Assembly: GCA_029865945.1 (NCBI GenBank)
Contig: JARXAH010000014.1
Coordinates: 1 to 64,000, forward strand
Origin: Bacteriovoracaceae bacterium
GTDB lineage: Bacteria > Bdellovibrionota > Bacteriovoracia > Bacteriovoracales > Bacteriovoracaceae
DNA length: 64,000 nt
Direction: 5' to 3'
The notes beneath the pieces were generated by a model that had not been told where the DNA came from, searched no databases, and saw only the letters and a list, made by a program, of their open reading frames with translations. Below are positions 24,839 to 33,497 of this stretch, one piece after another. The position numbers were made by a program, and so were the translations under genes. How positions within the stretch are numbered: position 1 is the stretch's first letter; each line of letters begins with the position of its first letter.

Positions 24839-26056
24839 ATGGGCCTTACCCTACTTAAAAATATAAAAGAGTGCGTAACGCTTCAAGGTGTTGCGAAAAA
24901 ACAAGGACGCCATTTAATTGCCAGTGATTTATGTATCATGAATGAAACGTCGATTGTTCACGACGGGAATCAAATTTTATGGGTCGGGAAAACTGGGCAG
25001 ATTCCCCATAATTTTGTTTTTGAAATAGAAATAGATTTGACCAATTCAGTAGTGCTTCCCGGAATGATCGATTGTCACACCCACTTAGTATTTGGGGGAG
25101 ATAGGTCCCATGAATACTTTATGCGTCTCAATGGGTCCACCTACGAAGAGATTGCGGCGTCAGGGGGCGGTATTCTGTCTACAGCAAATGCAACGAGGGC
25201 AATGGACGCTTCATCCTTGAAACAGCAGGCAATAGCGAGAGTCGATCGCCTCGCAGAGCGGGGAGTCGTTGCCATTGAAATCAAATCTGGCTACGGCCTG
25301 ACGCGAGATAGTGAACGAAAATTGTCCCAAATTATTGGGGAACTAAAAAGAGATTATGCAAAAAAAGGCATTAAGATTATTAATACCTATATGGCGGCCC
25401 ACGCGATCCCTCCTGAATATGGAAACTCAAGATCCCATGACTACATGTTGGAAGTCGTTATTCCTCTCTTAGATGAGCTCAGTCAAAATTCTCTAACAAG
25501 GCCTGATTTTGTAGATATTTTTTTGGAAGATAACTATTTTAATCAAAGCGATGCAAATATTTTGTTTCAAAAATGTAGCGAATTTAACATTCCCTTTAAG
25601 GCACACGTGGATGAACTCAAAAACAGTGGAAATTTAAAATATGCCGTTGAATCGGGAGCGATAAGCTGTGAGCACATGCTCTATTCAGATGAAGTAAGTA
25701 TAAAGTCCCTTGCACAATCCGACACTGTTGGTGTTCTGCTTCCGGGTACTGCCTTTTTTCTTGGAAAAAAAATGGCACCCGCTCGGGCCATGCTGGACGC
25801 TGGTTGCCGTCTTGCTATTGGCTCAGATTTTAACCCTGGCTCATGTCATTGGGATGATGTTTTTAAAATTGCGATCATGAGTGCGCCGACCTTGAAAATG
25901 AATGTAGCAGAAATATTATCAGCGGTTACTTACAATGCAGCACAGGCCTTAGAGTTACCTAATTATGGATTTATCGAGGTGGGAAGTACGCCAAGATTAT
26001 CCATTTTTAGGGATACTAGTTTGCAGCAATTATTTTATCGCTGGAGCAATACTTAA
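24839..26056 (+). CDS. hutI: Imidazolonepropionase
   Basis: HutI hydrolyses imidazolonepropionate to N-formimino-glutamate. The start at ATG 24839 is supported by AAGGAG 6 nt upstream; the frame is open for another 38 codons upstream, but that part overlaps hutU and is not family-like. The 405-aa amidohydrolase shows metal ligands in GMIDCHTHLVFGGDR (about residues 74-88), AIEIKSGYGLT, YMAAHAIPPEY, FKAHVDELKNSG and AIGSDFNPGSC. The next step enzyme (HutG or HutF) is not in the window. The MITE-like element follows the stop by 7 bp. Confidence 0.95.
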   Translation: MGLTLLKNIKECVTLQGVAKKQGRHLIASDLCIMNETSIVHDGNQILWVGKTGQIPHNFVFEIEIDLTNSVVLPGMIDCHTHLVFGGDRSHEYFMRLNGSTYEEIAASGGGILSTANATRAMDASSLKQQAIARVDRLAERGVVAIEIKSGYGLTRDSERKLSQIIGELKRDYAKKGIKIINTYMAAHAIPPEYGNSRSHDYMLEVVIPLLDELSQNSLTRPDFVDIFLEDNYFNQSDANILFQKCSEFNIPFKAHVDELKNSGNLKYAVESGAISCEHMLYSDEVSIKSLAQSDTVGVLLPGTAFFLGKKMAPARAMLDAGCRLAIGSDFNPGSCHWDDVFKIAIMSAPTLKMNVAEILSAVTYNAAQALELPNYGFIEVGSTPRLSIFRDTSLQQLFYRWSNT

Positions 26057-26063
26057 AAATCAT

Positions 26064-26190
26064 GTAACTAACCTAGGTCCCTCGTAAATTTCGCCACTCT
26101 ACGGACTCCTTTATCTGCGGCTTGCCAGGAGCAAGCCTCGAAACGTCGTCCTAGTCGTGACGAAATTTCCAGAGGGCCTTAGGTAGTTAC
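26064..26190. mobile_element. MITE-class element, diverged copy (127 bp)
   Basis: The ends are inverted repeats of about 28 bp (GTAACTAACCTAGGTCCCTC against its imperfect complement ending GGTAGTTAC). The centre holds GGCTTGC-cagga-GCAAGCC (26119-26137), followed by CTCG and GTCCTAG, as in the copies at 2119 and 32062. The stem bases differ but remain paired. The terminal repeats differ in sequence from the other two, so this is a separate subfamily. It lies between the convergent hutI and thioredoxin genes, where the hairpins may also end transcription. Confidence 0.7.
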
Positions 26191-26220
26191 AAAACCACGT
26201 AGGAAGATACAAAATCATTA

Positions 26221-26808
26221 TTATTTTGCGGGTGAAAGTGCCAAATCTATTTTCGCAAGCAAACTTTTTTCTAGAAAATCGGTGTACTCATAATTCGCGT
26301 AAATGACTTTACCCTTACTAAAAATTATCGTAGTTGGAAGAGCATTAATACCGAATTGATTTTGATAACGATTGGAAGCATCACTGATAGATTCAAATTG
26401 GAGATCAAATTTTTTCTCCATCGCCGCAATTTCTTTGAGAGGATTTTCAGTATCTTGGTTGATACCCACAACAAAGATTTTATCTTTGCCATACTTAGAG
26501 ATGAGTTGGTTTAGGCCTTTAAATTCTTTCAAGCAGGGCGTACACCACGAGGCCCAGAAATTGACTATCACGATAGGGTATTTATCTTTGAGTTCACTCA
26601 AGAGCACTTTTGTTTTCCGAGTCGTTTGATCTGAGAATGTTCCATAAACATCTTCATATAGTTTATGTTGAAGATTAGGGGCAGGTTCTTTCGCCACTAC
26701 TTCTGGTGCCTTAGGGGAGGCGTTTTTATTTTTATTATTCAATGAACGAATGGCAAAAGCACTGCACACTAAAATTACTGACAATAGCCAAGGAAGCATT
26801 TTTTTCAT
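26221..26808 (-). CDS. TlpA/ResA-like membrane-anchored thioredoxin
   Basis: This 195-aa protein has an N-terminal membrane anchor or signal (LLSVILVCSAFAIRSL) and a thioredoxin fold facing the periplasm. The redox motif is WASWCTPCLKEF (about residues 89-100), with the conserved cis-proline region in INALPTTIIFSKGK. Such proteins reduce disulfides, for example in cytochrome c maturation, but no cytochrome gene is adjacent. A divergent pilin gene starts 48 bp from its start. Confidence 0.9.
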   Translation of the reverse strand: MKKMLPWLLSVILVCSAFAIRSLNNKNKNASPKAPEVVAKEPAPNLQHKLYEDVYGTFSDQTTRKTKVLLSELKDKYPIVIVNFWASWCTPCLKEFKGLNQLISKYGKDKIFVVGINQDTENPLKEIAAMEKKFDLQFESISDASNRYQNQFGINALPTTIIFSKGKVIYANYEYTDFLEKSLLAKIDLALSPAK

Positions 26809-26856
26809 GGAAGCGTTTCCTTCGATTCTTTTGAGACATAGTGATAAAATGACATT

Positions 26857-27051
26857 ATGAAGTCAATGCCCAATAAAAAAAAGAGAAAACAAAAGGGACA
26901 AACCATTATAGAATTTATTTTACTACTTGCCACATTGGTAGGTATTTCCTTTTTTTTTTATGCGACCTTTGGGAAACAAATGAGCAGTTTATGGCTTCGC
27001 ATCGCCAATCAAATTTACGATAATCCTAATAAAAAACTAGAAATAGAATAA
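26857..27051 (+). CDS. Class III (Flp/Tad-like) prepilin-type small protein
   Basis: This 64-aa protein has a very basic leader (MKSMPNKKKRKQKG) followed by QTIIEFILLLATLVGISFFF. The Gly before the cut, Glu at position +5 and the hydrophobic helix match prepilin-peptidase substrates of the Flp/Tad or TadE type. The mature part is only about 50 residues. No assembly genes are near, so it is an orphan pilin or pseudopilin. Start could also be the second ATG at 26866. Confidence 0.7.
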   Translation: MKSMPNKKKRKQKGQTIIEFILLLATLVGISFFFYATFGKQMSSLWLRIANQIYDNPNKKLEIE

Positions 27052-27083
27052 TCGATCGTCACATCAATTAATAAGGCCACCTT

Positions 27084-28598
27084 ATGAAATCAACCGCCGT
27101 CATTGCCATCGACCAAGGAACAACAAGTACTCGTGTGATTGCTTTCGAAGTCACCGATTTTCAAGTGATCTGCACTGAGCAATTAGAGTTCACCCAATAT
27201 TTTCCAAAGGCAGGATATGTTGAACATGACTTGGAAGAAATTTGGATGAAAACAAAAAGTTGCTTAGAAAAAGTTTGCCAACAATTAGCGGAGAAAAATT
27301 TTGCGATCGCGGCCATTGGCATTACCAACCAAAGAGAAACGGTGGGATTTTGGGATCGCAGGGATGGCCGGCCGCTAGCGCGGGCCATGGTGTGGCAAGA
27401 TAGACGAACCGCAGAATTTTGCTCGCAGCATAAGACTGAATTTGCTAAAAAGTGGGGCAAAAAATGTGGGCTGCCGCTCGATCCTTATTTTTCGGCCACT
27501 AAAATTTCATGGGCATTAGAGCATGTTTCAGAAGTGAAATCTTATGCCTCCCAACACCCTGAGCGGCTATGCATTGGTACCGTTGATTCCTTTTTACTTT
27601 TTAAACTCACCCAACACCAAGTTTTTGCTACGGACGCGAGCAATGCTTCCCGAACACTGCTCATGGAATTGGAGGGAAAAAGTTGGAGCGAGGGGCTTTG
27701 CCAATTCTTTAACATCGATCAACGGTGGCTTGGAGAAATTAAAGATTCGCTCGGGGAATTTGGCAAGACGGGTAGCGTTTCAAAATTGATACCAAACCAC
27801 ATCCCCATTACGGCCATTATTGGTGATCAACAAGCTGCGCTTTTCGCCCAAGGCTGTATCTCGCTTGGTGAGATGAAATGCACTTATGGCACCGGTGCCT
27901 TCTTGTTAGCTCATACAGGTGAGAGGCCACAACATTCTGAACATGGATTGTTAACTACGGTAGCGCTTCAGTATCATCAGCAGCGATTTTTCGCTCTTGA
28001 AGGGGCCTGCTTTATTGCGGGAGCGGCAGTTCAGTGGTTGCGTGATGGTCTTAAGATGATTGAAAAAAGTTTTGAAATTGAAACGCTTGCTTGCGAAATT
28101 GGCGCCGATAAAAATTCCCACATGATGGAATTATATTTTCTGCCTTTTTTCACAGGAATAGGTGCGCCAAGGTGGGTGAGTGATGCCAAAGGAACTATTT
28201 GGGGCCTAGAGCGCGGGACAACAAGGCAGCATATCGCAAAAGCTTGCTTGGAAGGAATTGCGCTGAGCATTGATGATTTAGTTAATGCCTTAGAGCTTGA
28301 TTTAGGTCACAAAATTTTAGAGATGCGTGTGGATGGAGGCGCGACTTCCAATCAACTACTCATGCGGATGCAATCACTCATTTCCAAGCGCGCCGTGATT
28401 CTTCCCAAAAATTCTGAGTCAACTGCTCTGGGTGCGGCGGCCGGTGCTTGGATCGCCGTCAATCATTGGCCGTTGTCTAAAATTAAAGATTTTAGTAAAG
28501 TGGCGAAGAAAGTAGAATTTGATGAGAGCGATAGTGAAGCCAGCTATTTTCAAACTAAGCGCACTGGTTGGAAAACATTGCTCGACCGACTCTATTGA
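27084..28598 (+). CDS. glpK: Glycerol kinase
   Basis: GlpK phosphorylates glycerol to glycerol 3-phosphate. The 504-aa FGGY-family kinase begins AVIAIDQGTTSTRVIAFE, contains GITNQRETVGFWD, WQDRRTAEFC, the second ATP-binding part CTYGTGAFLLAHTG and the C-terminal MRVDGGATSNQLLMRMQ. Length matches the family. No glpF or glpD is adjacent, and the tRNA-Arg gene follows. Confidence 0.95.
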   Translation: MKSTAVIAIDQGTTSTRVIAFEVTDFQVICTEQLEFTQYFPKAGYVEHDLEEIWMKTKSCLEKVCQQLAEKNFAIAAIGITNQRETVGFWDRRDGRPLARAMVWQDRRTAEFCSQHKTEFAKKWGKKCGLPLDPYFSATKISWALEHVSEVKSYASQHPERLCIGTVDSFLLFKLTQHQVFATDASNASRTLLMELEGKSWSEGLCQFFNIDQRWLGEIKDSLGEFGKTGSVSKLIPNHIPITAIIGDQQAALFAQGCISLGEMKCTYGTGAFLLAHTGERPQHSEHGLLTTVALQYHQQRFFALEGACFIAGAAVQWLRDGLKMIEKSFEIETLACEIGADKNSHMMELYFLPFFTGIGAPRWVSDAKGTIWGLERGTTRQHIAKACLEGIALSIDDLVNALELDLGHKILEMRVDGGATSNQLLMRMQSLISKRAVILPKNSESTALGAAAGAWIAVNHWPLSKIKDFSKVAKKVEFDESDSEASYFQTKRTGWKTLLDRLY

Positions 28599-28635
28599 TT
28601 GAATAACTATTAATGAAAATTTATATTAGTTTTTG

Positions 28636-28710
28636 GGTCCCATAGTTAAATGGATATAACGGGTCTTTCCTAAAGATCTATTAGAAGTTCGATTCTTCTT
28701 GGGACCGCCA
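28636..28710 (+). tRNA. tRNA-Arg (anticodon CCT)
   Basis: A 75-nt cloverleaf including an encoded CCA folds by eye. Acceptor stem is GGTCCCA with TGGGACC, discriminator G. The D stem is GTTA/TAAC, the anticodon stem GGTCT/AGATC with one G-T pair, and the loop TTCCTAA gives anticodon CCT. The T arm is AGAAG, loop TTCGATT, CTTCT. It reads AGG codons. It stands alone 37 bp after glpK. Confidence 0.93.
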
Positions 28711-28736
28711 TTCAATCTACAAGACTATTTTTTTAA

Positions 28737-29207
28737 TCAATGGTTCAAATCGCACTCTAAGGGAACTTTAAACTTTATTTTTTTTCCCTCAACTTTTACT
28801 TTAAATGAAATATTTCCTGTTGCCTTGATATTGTCGATCGTTTTTAGATTGAATTTCAAATTTCTAATATCGCAATCGCTCCAACTGCATAAGTAACCAA
28901 TGCTAGTATCGAAAATACTGTAATAATAAACTGGATACTTACTTTTAGTCGATTTATCAAATTTGATACCTTTATAGTATGTAGCATAACCATCGAAGGA
29001 GTGACCGATGGAATCCACTTTAACTCTTATGTTGGCAGTACTCTCACTGGAACGAGTGTAAAATTCTTCCGTTTTGGGAACATTCACTTCTACATTCATA
29101 CCACGAAATTTTCCATGACAAAAAATTTCAACGGAGGGGGCTTGTGCCAATAAGTTAAAACTCAAGAGGAAAAGACCAAGGTAAGCAAGATTTTTCTTTT
29201 TCATCAT
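28737..29207 (-). CDS. Small secreted protein of unknown function
   Basis: I choose ATG 29207 (MMKKKNLAYLG), because GGAG lies 6 nt upstream; five more codons are open before it. The 156-aa protein has a signal peptide (LGLFLLSFNLLAQA). The mature part is beta-rich with cysteines in EIFCHGKF, YLCSWSDCDIRN and LECDLNH, probably disulfide-bonded. The last strand (GNISFKVKVEGKKIKFKVPL) is repetitive. No family is recognised. Confidence 0.7.
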   Translation of the reverse strand: MMKKKNLAYLGLFLLSFNLLAQAPSVEIFCHGKFRGMNVEVNVPKTEEFYTRSSESTANIRVKVDSIGHSFDGYATYYKGIKFDKSTKSKYPVYYYSIFDTSIGYLCSWSDCDIRNLKFNLKTIDNIKATGNISFKVKVEGKKIKFKVPLECDLNH

Positions 29208-29492
29208 TCTATCTCCGTTCATTTTTCATGGGTTTTGTGAATTTATACTTAGGCGCTTATACAGGAAAAGTGCTAGATCGTAAAACATTTTTTTCTGTTG
29301 TATCTAATTTTCATAGGTCAATGAAAAAAAACCCAGAGTTCTTAGACTTAATTTTTAGATTTCCTACTAGATCGAATGCCGTTTTCTCTTTCTTCTAAAA
29401 TTTCGATTTCCGATTCTGTCTAAATTTTCATTTAGCTGTGTAAAGATTATAGGCCATCTTCTTTGTTGAATCATTCCCATTAAAATTTTGAT

Positions 29493-30890
29493 ATGCATAA
29501 TTTTTCTCTCTTGTACCTTTTCTTATTCTTTTCCTTGCCCCTTCTGGCATATCCCGAAAAAGTACTCATCACAGGATTCTCAAAAACCATCGATGATAAC
29601 CTTGACAATAATTCAGAGGTTGTAGGCTCTTTATTGAGAGATCTTTCAAATGAAAATATAATCTATGTATACTGCGCCAGCTTGCCGGTTAGCGACGAAT
29701 CCATAGGCATTATTGAGCAAAACAAATGTCTCCGCGATAATCAGGATGCTAGATTAATTTTGCATCTAGGGGAAGGGGAGTGCGATATCAAATTTGAAAC
29801 GATCGCACTAAACGAACGAAATAATAATTGTCCCAACATATATATTAGCAAGTACGACGAAACGAGTACCAAAATTTATTCTGATGATCCAGACCAAATA
29901 AACTTTTCCTATGACGCATCAAAAATGTACTGCTTAAGCCAGGAAGTCGAAAATCTTGAATTAAATCCAAGTGCACCCATTAGAACATCGATTAAAACAG
30001 AAATCGGCAATTATATCTGCGATAGAGTTGGCTTTACCCAATATCATTACCTAAAAAAAATTCTAAAAAACAATAGCATTGAGAGTGGCTTTATTCATAT
30101 TCCAAAATCTCGTAGTTTGTGTTATGGCTCTGAGCAATTCAATCCCAATCATCTTTCAAGAGAAGATTTCATAAAAATACAGACTGAAAACACAGCAAAA
30201 ATTCTAAATGATACAATTACAAGGTACCTTAAGTCAGAAAAAGCAAAACCTATAAAGTTAGATTGCCCTATTAATTCGATGAATTTCAAAGATAGCGAAA
30301 TCGATCATAAAAAAATTAAAATGTTTGGAAAAAAAATCAAGGAATTTGACAAGGAGTATACTCAAGAGCTTTGTAGGTTAGATTTTTCAGCTAACGCAGT
30401 TGAAAATATTTTTTACCAAGAAAAAATTAGCATTGAATCATTTCACTACAACAACGTTAACCAAGCTAGAAAGTGCATTAAAGAAATTTACCATAATGAT
30501 TTACCTTTACCTGTTGATCAGTATGATAAAATTATTCTAGTAAATCTGGAAGAGAACCTTTGCATTGAGGGCCTTGATAAAGATTCCTTTGATAACTTCA
30601 TTTTATTTATTAAATATATCTCCAACAACGACGAAATGAGGGAAATAAATAGTCAAACGGTTGATTTTTACAAGCAAGCTATGAATAAAACATACGGCAT
30701 TAATGACAAATCCATTCCCGAACTTGAAATTATGGCTCTTATTGAATTTTCAAAAAATAATCTTGATTTTCATAGTTGCAGAAAAACATTTGAAGATAAT
30801 GTTTTAAAAACAAGCTCACTCATCAAAAAATTTTGTGAAAAAAAAGAAAAAATATTAAATTTGATTCAATCAAGTGATTTAGAAAAATAG
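29493..30890 (+). CDS. Secreted protein with a pyroglutamyl-peptidase-like N-terminal domain
   Basis: This 465-aa protein has a signal peptide (LLYLFLFFSLPLLA). Residues about 21-205 resemble peptidase family C15: KVLITGFSKTIDDN at the start, LILHLGEGECDIKFETIALN with a Glu in the catalytic position, ICDRVGFTQYHYL with the nucleophile-position Cys, and SGFIHIP with the His. C15 enzymes remove N-terminal pyroglutamate and are normally cytoplasmic and about 215 aa, so a secreted form with a 240-aa extension is unusual. The extension is charged, with four or five cysteines, and unrecognised. Confidence 0.65.
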   Translation: MHNFSLLYLFLFFSLPLLAYPEKVLITGFSKTIDDNLDNNSEVVGSLLRDLSNENIIYVYCASLPVSDESIGIIEQNKCLRDNQDARLILHLGEGECDIKFETIALNERNNNCPNIYISKYDETSTKIYSDDPDQINFSYDASKMYCLSQEVENLELNPSAPIRTSIKTEIGNYICDRVGFTQYHYLKKILKNNSIESGFIHIPKSRSLCYGSEQFNPNHLSREDFIKIQTENTAKILNDTITRYLKSEKAKPIKLDCPINSMNFKDSEIDHKKIKMFGKKIKEFDKEYTQELCRLDFSANAVENIFYQEKISIESFHYNNVNQARKCIKEIYHNDLPLPVDQYDKIILVNLEENLCIEGLDKDSFDNFILFIKYISNNDEMREINSQTVDFYKQAMNKTYGINDKSIPELEIMALIEFSKNNLDFHSCRKTFEDNVLKTSSLIKKFCEKKEKILNLIQSSDLEK

Positions 30891-30915
30891 ATTACCTTGG
30901 CCGCTAGAATATTTT

Positions 30916-32034
30916 TTATTTTTCTTTTTTTCTCTTGTTTACCAGTAAAAAGTAGGAAGCCAAGATACATAAGAATAGGAAACCAATCAAGAAGAAATTG
31001 GAATTTTCTGCATTTTGATTTTCTCTATTATGGCCCTCACTAGCAAGTGAACGACTCTCAGGTTGATGCTTTGGTGATGGATCTATTTTTCCTTGGTCGT
31101 TTTTTGCGTCCACCGTTAAAGGTATTTTTTTTATATTCATCGTATTGCTATCACCGTGATCATCATGATGATCGCCCTTATCTGCGCTCAACTTTAAATA
31201 AGTACTATTTTGATACTGATTTTTTCGATGAAACGAAACTTTTGTTAAATGAATCTTCAATTCTTTAACGATAGGTAGAAAGTCGGAATTATTCTTACCT
31301 ATTTTTCGTTCAAATACCTCTAAGTTTTTTTTATATTTCTTAACTAATTTCTGCCAATCTTCGGAACTGCCGCGTTCCATTAATGGAACATCGAGATTGG
31401 GACGATAGGCATTTCCCCCATAAGAAAAATAATCCGTCTTTGTGCCTTGACCTTGATCCGCTTGATTGGAGAGGATGTGCCAATCGGGAAGCAGAATTGC
31501 CTGGATAAATCGCAAATTGGCCAGCCGAAGGGATTCATTATTTTCATTAATGACTTCAAAATGCTGGATCAACTCATTAGCGGCGAAAAGTGTTCCCGTG
31601 TTTTGTAGGCCCTCTTGCCAAGACTGAAAGGTAGATTCTGTGTGAGGTGTATTATTTTGATTTAAGCGATTTTTTATTTTCTCAAATACTTCCTGATCTT
31701 CAGAAAAGATTTTACCCTCTTGGTCACGTTGGACAAAATGACCAAAACTAATGATCGCATTCTCTCTGAGCTCTTGATAAATATAGGACGAAGTCACTTT
31801 TAAATTATTTTTTTCGCAGTATAATTTTGAGTCCTCTATAATTTCTCTTAGACTTTCTTTAATTTCAGAAAAATTTTTTTCACCGCTAGCAGATTTTTTC
31901 CAGTCGGCACCATGGACAGACATCAATGTATCAAAAATTAATTGAGGCGCAACCTGTGCCACAATATTATTTATTTTTCCAAGAAAAATGACGGCTAATA
32001 AATAAGCTAACCTTACGGAGAAATAATTTCTCAC
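30916..32034 (-). CDS. Exported protein with a C-terminal membrane anchor
   Basis: This 372-aa protein has an N-terminal signal (YLLAVIFLGKINNIVA) and one helix near the end (FFLIGFLFLCILASYFLL), followed by NKRKKEK. That layout resembles proteins held in the membrane or processed by a sorting enzyme. A His/Asp-rich patch (DKGDHHDDHGDSN) and a Lys/Pro/Gln-rich stretch precede the anchor. The N-terminal 280 residues are helical and unrecognised. It starts at GTG with AAGGA upstream; MITE copy 2 lies immediately upstream, so its promoter may be partly MITE-derived. Confidence 0.65.
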   Translation of the reverse strand: MRNYFSVRLAYLLAVIFLGKINNIVAQVAPQLIFDTLMSVHGADWKKSASGEKNFSEIKESLREIIEDSKLYCEKNNLKVTSSYIYQELRENAIISFGHFVQRDQEGKIFSEDQEVFEKIKNRLNQNNTPHTESTFQSWQEGLQNTGTLFAANELIQHFEVINENNESLRLANLRFIQAILLPDWHILSNQADQGQGTKTDYFSYGGNAYRPNLDVPLMERGSSEDWQKLVKKYKKNLEVFERKIGKNNSDFLPIVKELKIHLTKVSFHRKNQYQNSTYLKLSADKGDHHDDHGDSNTMNIKKIPLTVDAKNDQGKIDPSPKHQPESRSLASEGHNRENQNAENSNFFLIGFLFLCILASYFLLVNKRKKEK

Positions 32035-32061
32035 CTTGATATTCCTTTATCGATAAAGTTA

Positions 32062-32186
32062 TACCAAACCTATTAAATAACCTTCATCGTCGTCAGGCAT
32101 CGGCATCACCGCCTGCGACGTGCAGGAGCACGTCTCGGCGTTTCAACCTTGCCTTCCTAGATGAAGATTATTTTCTAGGCTTGGTA
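32062..32186. mobile_element. MITE copy 2 (125 bp)
   Basis: The ends are about 25-bp inverted repeats (TACCAAACCTATTAAATAAC and its imperfect complement ending GGCTTGGTA). TTA flanks both sides (32059-32061 and 32187-32189), matching copy 1. The central hairpin GACGTGC-agga-GCACGTC (32117-32134) and the following CTCG-CGTTTCA and TTCCTAG are shared with copy 1. It is about 25 bp shorter because an internal segment of copy 1 is absent. Confidence 0.85.
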
Positions 32187-32207
32187 TTATCAGTGACTTG
32201 AAATCGT

Positions 32208-33149
32208 TTATAAATCACCTTGGGCGTATTCATTCCAGCACTCAAATATACTTTTCGTATCAACATTGTAACCCGCAGTGAAAAATCCGTTATCCGACTG
32301 ACCTCCATAGCTGGGATATAGAGAATTAAGAAAAGAATCATAGATAATTCCATCTGCTGTAGCGTTAGTACTACCTGGCCCCGTATGGATATAGTACATA
32401 AGGGAACTTTGACATCTTCGACTACTTATCGAGGTGAGATCTAGGTACTCATTATGTGGCCTTCTCCCTGTCCCTGGTACTGAGCCTGGGTAGATATTGG
32501 CCGTATGATTTACCCCAAAGGAATGGGCAAATTCGTGCACCATAGCCGTTTCATTATTGTTATCAAAGTAGGGAGCATACTCACACATGGTGATGGCATA
32601 TTTGGGAGTAATTTTAAAATAGGAATTAACGTAGGATACGCCGGCACAACCACCTGCCAAATCATTTACAAAAATCATTTTTTGCGATTGGTCATCTCCA
32701 TATTTTTGTCCAACACTCCCCAGTAGATTGCAATTTGTCCTAAAATAAACTGCATCTAAGATTTCTTTTGCTTCGTAGAGATAAAATTTTACCGTTTGCA
32801 CTCCATTGACTAAAAATTTTTCATTAAATTTTGCAATGGCACTTTCAGCATCGGCCTGAACGTTGGAAGTTAATTGTTCAGTATTCGTTTTAAGAAATAT
32901 AAGGGTGATGGGAATTTCACCTGGCTGTCCATTGCCACCAGGGTTACCATTTCCCGAAGATGTTGGAGTGGGCGTTGGCCCAGTGGGTGTGCTTGTGGGT
33001 GTGGGAGTGACTGAGTTGGGATCTTCAATACTTGCTCCAAATCCTGCGACCGTTCTATCGATTTCAATACTAGCTTTATTTCCGATGGAGGGCGGGGCAC
33101 AACCAACTAACACAAAAAGAGTACAGATAATGATCCAACATTTTATCAT
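32208..33149 (-). CDS. Lipoprotein with metzincin-type zinc protease motif
   Basis: I prefer the start at 33149 (MIKCWIIIC), which leaves a proper lipoprotein signal (IIICTLFVLVGC); a longer frame to 33215 exists. After the lipobox comes a Thr/Pro linker (TPTPTSTPTGPTPTPTSSG) and a glycine patch. The catalytic region is MVHEFAHSFGVNHTANIYPG, a full HExxHxxGxxH metzincin zinc site, and SSLMYYIH supplies the Met-turn. The predicted product is about 313 aa. The linker would hold the protease away from the outer membrane. Substrate unknown. Confidence 0.85.
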   Translation of the reverse strand: MIKCWIIICTLFVLVGCAPPSIGNKASIEIDRTVAGFGASIEDPNSVTPTPTSTPTGPTPTPTSSGNGNPGGNGQPGEIPITLIFLKTNTEQLTSNVQADAESAIAKFNEKFLVNGVQTVKFYLYEAKEILDAVYFRTNCNLLGSVGQKYGDDQSQKMIFVNDLAGGCAGVSYVNSYFKITPKYAITMCEYAPYFDNNNETAMVHEFAHSFGVNHTANIYPGSVPGTGRRPHNEYLDLTSISSRRCQSSLMYYIHTGPGSTNATADGIIYDSFLNSLYPSYGGQSDNGFFTAGYNVDTKSIFECWNEYAQGDL

Positions 33150-33497
33150 CTTTAATTCGTTCAATGAGTCATTCATTGAAGATAGCGAGTCTAAAATAAA
33201 TTCATACAATTTCATGGCACTAACTTCCCCTAAGTCATTATCTCTTGGCGGGGTATTTCTAAGCGAATATTTAAAAATTCTTCGCTATTTTGAGGAGTTA
33301 CGTAGAGGACGAATCTTTATGAATAGCGTTTACTGCCAATGATTAATGGCAACAATGAGAGGCCGCAGAAAAGGGCACATATGCATTAGAAATTTCATTG
33401 AGCAATGTTTCAACAGTGAAATGTAATTTTTCCCTACTCTCAGATCTTAAAAATTCCACATGTTAAAATTAACTAATTTTTAGATATGGGGTAGAAA
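33150..33497. other. Divergent intergenic region
   Basis: About 350 bp separate the metzincin lipoprotein and the next lipoprotein, which are transcribed away from each other. The part next to the metzincin start (33150-33215) may be untranslated leader. ORFs here are shadows. No repeat or clear operator is visible; it must carry both promoters. Confidence 0.4.

Noticed and set aside
28636-28710. tRNA-Arg as the attachment site of an integrated element
   Set aside because: No integrase gene and no second copy of the tRNA 3' end were seen in the window.
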